The notes beneath the pieces were generated by a model, which ran no database searches, had not been told where the DNA came from, and was given only the letters and a program-made list of their open reading frames with translations. A program made the translations under genes and the position numbers. 64,000 nucleotides of DNA, from positions 27,570 to 91,569 of the forward strand of contig CAYJDA010000007.1 of assembly GCA_964368815.1 (NCBI GenBank). Reading direction: 5' to 3'. This stretch comes from CAYJBH01 sp964368815 (GTDB taxonomy: Bacteria > Bacillota > Clostridia > Oscillospirales > Ruminococcaceae). This document shows, one piece after another, positions 60,529 to 64,000 of the stretch. Each line of letters starts with the position of its first letter. Position 1 is the first letter of the stretch.

Positions 60529-61689
60529 ATGTATAATATTGCGGTTGTCGGTGCAGGTAACATTGCTCCTGCACATATAAATCCACTTACAGAGTTTGGC
60601 TCAAGATGCAAAATTGTTGCTATTTGCGACATCTACCCCGAAAAAGCCGAGGCTTTAAAAGAAAAATTTAACCTCGACTGCGAAGTATTTGACGACCATG
60701 TAAAAATGCTGGAAAGCGGACTTAAGATTGACGTTGTTCATGTATGCACACCACCCTATACTCATGCAGAAATTGCAATCAATTCCATGAATAAAAAGGT
60801 GAATGTTGTTGTTGAAAAGCCAATGGCAACCTGCCTTGAAGAGTGTGATGCCATGATTAAAGCAGAGCAGGATAACGGCGTGGTTATGGCGTGCATAGCG
60901 CAAAATCGTTATCAAAACTCTATATATAAACTTAAAAAAGTATTAGATACAAACAAGGCGGGCGACCTGCGTGTAGCACATGTTAACTCCTTCTGGTGGA
61001 GAGGACACAGCTACTACGACCTATGGTGGCGCGGCCTTTGGGAAAAAGAAGGTGGCGGCCCTACCCTTAACCACGCAGTTCACCATATCGACATGATAAA
61101 CTGGATTAAGGGTGGCACACTGCCAAGCGAGGTTACCTCGGTGCTTGCCAATGTAATGCATGATAATGCAGAGGTGGAGGACGTATCCTTTTCTACACTT
61201 GTTTATGCCGACAGCACTATTGCCCAGGTTACCGCCTCGGTGGTTCACCACGGAGAGGAACAGGGATTGGTTTTACAGTGTGCTGACGCAAAAATTGAAG
61301 CACCGTGGGACTGCTTTGCATCAACCTCGCGGCAGAACGGGTTTCCCGACCGTAACGAAGAGCTCGAAAAGGAACTTAACGAATACTATGAGGGAATTGA
61401 GGATTTAGAGTTTACCGGCCACGGCGGCGAGATAGATAACGTGTTTAATGCACTCGATAACGGCACCCGCCCCTTGATTGAGGGCAAAGACGGACGTAAT
61501 ACTGTAGAGCTTATAACGGCAATATACAAAAGTGGAGCCCTTAAACAGACGGTTAAGCTTCCGCTCGATAAAAATGATGAATTCTACACCTTTGAGGGGT
61601 TACTTAAAAATGCACCGCATTTTTATGAGAAAACAGGCGCTGTAGAAAACTTTGCAGCAGAAGAGATAACAAGAGGCAACTATAAATAG
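60529..61689 (+). CDS. Gfo/Idh/MocA-family sugar oxidoreductase
   Basis: The Rossmann motif VVGAGNIAP (6-14), EKP at 96-98 and NHAVHHID at 181-188 are the NAD-binding and active-site features of this family. Length 386. It probably oxidises a hydroxyl of an imported sugar or glycoside. An AAAGGA site precedes the ATG. It is followed after 13 bases by a second, divergent family member. Confidence 0.92.
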   Translation: MYNIAVVGAGNIAPAHINPLTEFGSRCKIVAICDIYPEKAEALKEKFNLDCEVFDDHVKMLESGLKIDVVHVCTPPYTHAEIAINSMNKKVNVVVEKPMATCLEECDAMIKAEQDNGVVMACIAQNRYQNSIYKLKKVLDTNKAGDLRVAHVNSFWWRGHSYYDLWWRGLWEKEGGGPTLNHAVHHIDMINWIKGGTLPSEVTSVLANVMHDNAEVEDVSFSTLVYADSTIAQVTASVVHHGEEQGLVLQCADAKIEAPWDCFASTSRQNGFPDRNEELEKELNEYYEGIEDLEFTGHGGEIDNVFNALDNGTRPLIEGKDGRNTVELITAIYKSGALKQTVKLPLDKNDEFYTFEGLLKNAPHFYEKTGAVENFAAEEITRGNYK

Positions 61690-61702
61690 GAAGGAGTTAA
61701 CA

Positions 61703-62788
61703 ATGGCACAGAAAGACGGCATGAACTATGCACCGGAAAAGGAATCCAAAATCGTTGTAAAAGAAGGTGAATTCGTAATAGCGGCAATAGGCCTCGATCA
61801 CGGACATATCTTTGGAATGGTTAAAGGTTTGGTTAACGCCGGAGCAACAATTAAATGGGTATACGACCCAGACGAAGCCAAAATGGACAGATTTATTGAA
61901 ATGTTTCCGGCCGCTAAAAAAGCTGCAAGTGAAGAGGAAGTTTTAAATGACGCTGAGGTTCAGCTTGTAGCGGCTGCCTGCGTCACCTCAGAGCGTGCCG
62001 CACTCGGCGTGCGTGCAATGAAGGCGGGTAAACACTATTTTGTTGATAAAGCACCTCTAACAACGTTGGAACAGCTGGCAGATGTCAGAAACACAGTAGC
62101 CGAAACCGGCAAAAAGTTTGCTGTGTGTTATAGCGAACGTTTAATGGTTGAGTCTGCAATCTATGCCGGTCAGCTTATCGAAAAGGGTGCAATAGGAAAG
62201 GTTGTTCAGGTGCTCGGTATGGGACCTCACAGCCTTAACGAGCCAATGCGACCAGCCTGGTTCTTCGAAAAAGAAAAATACGGCGGAATTCTTTGTGATA
62301 TTGGAAGCCATCAGGTAGAGCAGTTCCTGTTCTACACCGGTGCTAAGGATGCAAACATAGTAAATGCAAAAATTGCAAACTACAACAATCCCGACCATAT
62401 AGAGCTTGACGACTTTGGCGATGCAACACTTGTTGGCGATAATGGTGCAACAGGTTATTTCCGTGTTGACTGGTTTAGCCCGAAAGGACTGAGCACATGG
62501 GGTGATGGACGTACTTTTATTCTTGGAACTGAGGGATATATCGAGCTACGCAAATATACAAATGTTGGAATATCTGAAGATCAAGACAATGTATTCTGGG
62601 TAAACGCTGATGGTGAGCATTTCGAAAATGTTTCCGGTAAGGTTGGTTTCCCATATTTTGCTGATTTAATTTTAGACTGTATCAACGGAACAGAAAATGC
62701 AATGACTCAGGAGCATGCATTAAAAGCGGCAGAGCTTTGCGTTAAAGCACAGATGCTTGCAGTGGATGTTTCAAACAGAGCAAAATAA
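61703..62788 (+). CDS. Gfo/Idh/MocA-family oxidoreductase with variant dinucleotide motif
   Basis: The nucleotide-binding loop reads AAIGLDHGHIFGM in place of GxGxxG, and the EKP motif reads DKAP, keeping the Lys. The active-site helix 'GGILCDIGSHQVEQFLFYTG' is well kept. It belongs to a branch with GxDHGH loops. Cofactor use may differ from its neighbour's. It starts with an AAGGAG site and is followed 5 bases later by the isomerase-like gene. Confidence 0.9.
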   Translation: MAQKDGMNYAPEKESKIVVKEGEFVIAAIGLDHGHIFGMVKGLVNAGATIKWVYDPDEAKMDRFIEMFPAAKKAASEEEVLNDAEVQLVAAACVTSERAALGVRAMKAGKHYFVDKAPLTTLEQLADVRNTVAETGKKFAVCYSERLMVESAIYAGQLIEKGAIGKVVQVLGMGPHSLNEPMRPAWFFEKEKYGGILCDIGSHQVEQFLFYTGAKDANIVNAKIANYNNPDHIELDDFGDATLVGDNGATGYFRVDWFSPKGLSTWGDGRTFILGTEGYIELRKYTNVGISEDQDNVFWVNADGEHFENVSGKVGFPYFADLILDCINGTENAMTQEHALKAAELCVKAQMLAVDVSNRAK

Positions 62789-62793
62789 TTAAA

Positions 62794-63561
62794 ATGGTAA
62801 ATAAAACAATTGTTGGAATTCAATCATCAAGTGTAAAAAAGTATCTTACTACATATGAAGATGTAAAAAAAAGCTTTAAAAAATTTAATGACATTGGATT
62901 TAAATATATGCAGCTTCAATGGGTTGATAACTCTGTGAGCTCGCAAGAAATAAAAAAGGCTTTAGAGAAAACCAACATCACAGCAGTATCGGTTCAGGAT
63001 TATTATTCCGAGTTTGTGAAAAATGAGGAATACTACATTGATCTTTGCAAAACCTTAAGATGTGAAGATTTAACAGTTAGCGGAGTGCCGGTAGAATTAA
63101 TGAGCGAAAGCGGATGCTTAGAATACTCAAAAATTCTACAGGCTTTATCCGATAAGCTTAAAACATTGGGAATAACTTTGTCCTTCCATCCCAGGAACCA
63201 CGAGTTTAGACCAATAAACACCATATCTGCAACCGATATAATAATGTTAAACACCGATTTGTTGCTCTGCCTTGATGGCTTTCATTGTTATACAGCCGGA
63301 ATTGATCCTGCAAGCATGATAGAAAAATATTCGAAAAGAATCTCATCAGTTCACTTTAAAGATTATAAAGGCGATAACATAGAGAATCTTTGTCCGATAG
63401 GACAAGGTGAAATCGACTGGAGTAAAACCTTTGAGGCCTGCAGTAAATTTGGAATAAAATACTGTTATGTTGAGCAAGAGCGCTGGAGTAATGAACCGTT
63501 TCACGCTCTAAAAGAAAGTTTTGATTACTTAATCAGTAAAAAAGGATTTGAAAATTATTAA
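62794..63561 (+). CDS. Xylose-isomerase-like TIM-barrel sugar isomerase/epimerase
   Basis: The barrel shows the family metal ligands in order: Glu137 (HPRNHEF), Asp161 and His164 (LDGFH), His187 (VHFKD) and Glu227 (VEQER). Family members isomerise or epimerise sugars, and some act as lyases on 3-keto-glycosides next to Gfo/Idh/MocA oxidases. Length is 255. It lacks a good ribosome site, so translation is probably coupled to the preceding gene. It ends at a long hairpin. Confidence 0.9.
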   Translation: MVNKTIVGIQSSSVKKYLTTYEDVKKSFKKFNDIGFKYMQLQWVDNSVSSQEIKKALEKTNITAVSVQDYYSEFVKNEEYYIDLCKTLRCEDLTVSGVPVELMSESGCLEYSKILQALSDKLKTLGITLSFHPRNHEFRPINTISATDIIMLNTDLLLCLDGFHCYTAGIDPASMIEKYSKRISSVHFKDYKGDNIENLCPIGQGEIDWSKTFEACSKFGIKYCYVEQERWSNEPFHALKESFDYLISKKGFENY

Positions 63562-63566
63562 CTGCT

Positions 63567-63638
63567 AACCGTTAGAGAATATTTTATATACGCACAACGC
63601 AAAAACTGTGTGTATAATAAGATGATTTTCTAACGGTT
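63567..63638 (+). terminator. Intrinsic terminator
   Basis: Outer arms AACCGTTAGA and TCTAACGGTT with an inner TACGCACA/TGTGTGTA pairing are followed by a T-rich tract. It ends the transporter and oxidoreductase operon. Confidence 0.75.
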
Positions 63639-63649
63639 TTACTTTTTGT

Positions 63650-63871
63650 TTGAGGAAAGAACAACGAAAAAGCTTGCAAGCAAGGATTCAATACTCTGTA
63701 TCAGACAATACGTTGCAACACAAAGTCCTATGCTCTTAACCTCACACGGTAAATACAAATAAAACAATATTTAATACAAAGACATGTGAAATCATAGGCT
63801 GTTCAACATAAATAGTAAGCATAGCCTACATCAAAAATAGCACTTGATCACAAAAAATAAGCAGAAAAGTA
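63650..63871. other. Gene-free stretch
   Basis: About 220 AT-rich bases between the operon terminator and the tRNA promoter. I see no open frame with a ribosome site and no clear RNA structure. Confidence 0.6.
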
Positions 63872-63900
63872 TTGACATTGCACATAGTTAATGCTATAAT
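63872..63900 (+). promoter_or_regulatory. Sigma-A promoter for initiator tRNA
   Basis: TTGACA at 63872-63877 and TATAAT at 63895-63900 with a 17-base spacer, both perfect consensus, as expected for a stable RNA gene. Confidence 0.9.
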
Positions 63901-63951
63901 TATTAAACGCTAATATATCATTGTACAAAAGATAAATGATTAGCAAAATAA

Positions 63952-64000
<49 letters not shown>

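Overview
The window looks like chromosomal DNA of an anaerobic, AT-rich Firmicute, most likely class Clostridia. The reasons are: strong AGGAGG-type ribosome binding sites and frequent TTG starts; a DnaD plus DnaI/DnaC-type helicase loader pair typical of the Firmicute primosome; NfnAB, an electron-bifurcating enzyme of anaerobes; YesM/YesN-type two-component proteins; sugar ABC importers without their own ATPase; and a secreted protein that runs into a dockerin-like motif at the left edge. I see no phage, insertion sequence, CRISPR array or rRNA operon. Species cannot be named from the sequence.

Layout. 1-2386 (minus): a dockerin/Ig-type secreted protein cut by the window edge and a DctP-like lipoprotein. 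2444-8585 (plus): a Gfo/Idh/MocA oxidoreductase, a polytopic membrane protein, NfnA-NfnB and an orphan histidine kinase. 8714-15278 (plus): a CdaR-like regulator, FtsE-FtsX with an M23 coiled-coil hydrolase, an S41 protease homologue that has lost its catalytic dyad, and MetA. 15229-18555 (minus): MocA/MobA-like nucleotidyltransferase, Na/Pi cotransporter and CoaX. 18619-19140 (plus): a DUF4830-like exported protein. 19188-26274 (minus): a long probable operon lysS-ruvX-two unknown membrane proteins-potABCD. 26501-27172 (minus): a Dph6-like PP-loop ATPase. 27412-34770 (plus): gltX, a prokaryotic RING/zinc-ribbon membrane protein, a tandem structured repeat, then DnaD-like, DnaC-like, alr and a eukaryotic-type hexokinase, with a 55-residue DUF3006-like gene on the minus strand between them. 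34956-38244: aldo/keto reductase, zinc alcohol dehydrogenase and a MalY/PatB enzyme.

The right half is carbohydrate catabolism. 38276-41778 holds a divergent YesN-type regulator and YesM-type sensor. They sit next to a probable operon (42068-52995): an ABC importer without ATPase, a CoA-dependent semialdehyde dehydrogenase, a HAD phosphatase, a BtpA/SgcQ protein, a UlaD/HPS-like barrel with a broken catalytic motif, a zinc alcohol dehydrogenase, an M42 peptidase-like protein and an FGGY kinase. This shares the BtpA, M42 and phosphosugar-barrel set with the uncharacterised E. coli sgc operon, but with ABC import and a kinase in place of the PTS. It is the best candidate here for an undescribed pathway.

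53136-63561 is a second, divergent locus. On the minus strand are two URO-D-superfamily proteins and a CE15-like esterase without a signal peptide. On the plus strand are an LplB/LplC-type importer, its binding lipoprotein, two Gfo/Idh/MocA oxidoreductases and a xylose-isomerase-like barrel. It looks like import and intracellular processing of a modified (perhaps uronic-acid-containing) oligosaccharide. The window ends inside an initiator tRNA-Met gene with a near-ideal promoter.
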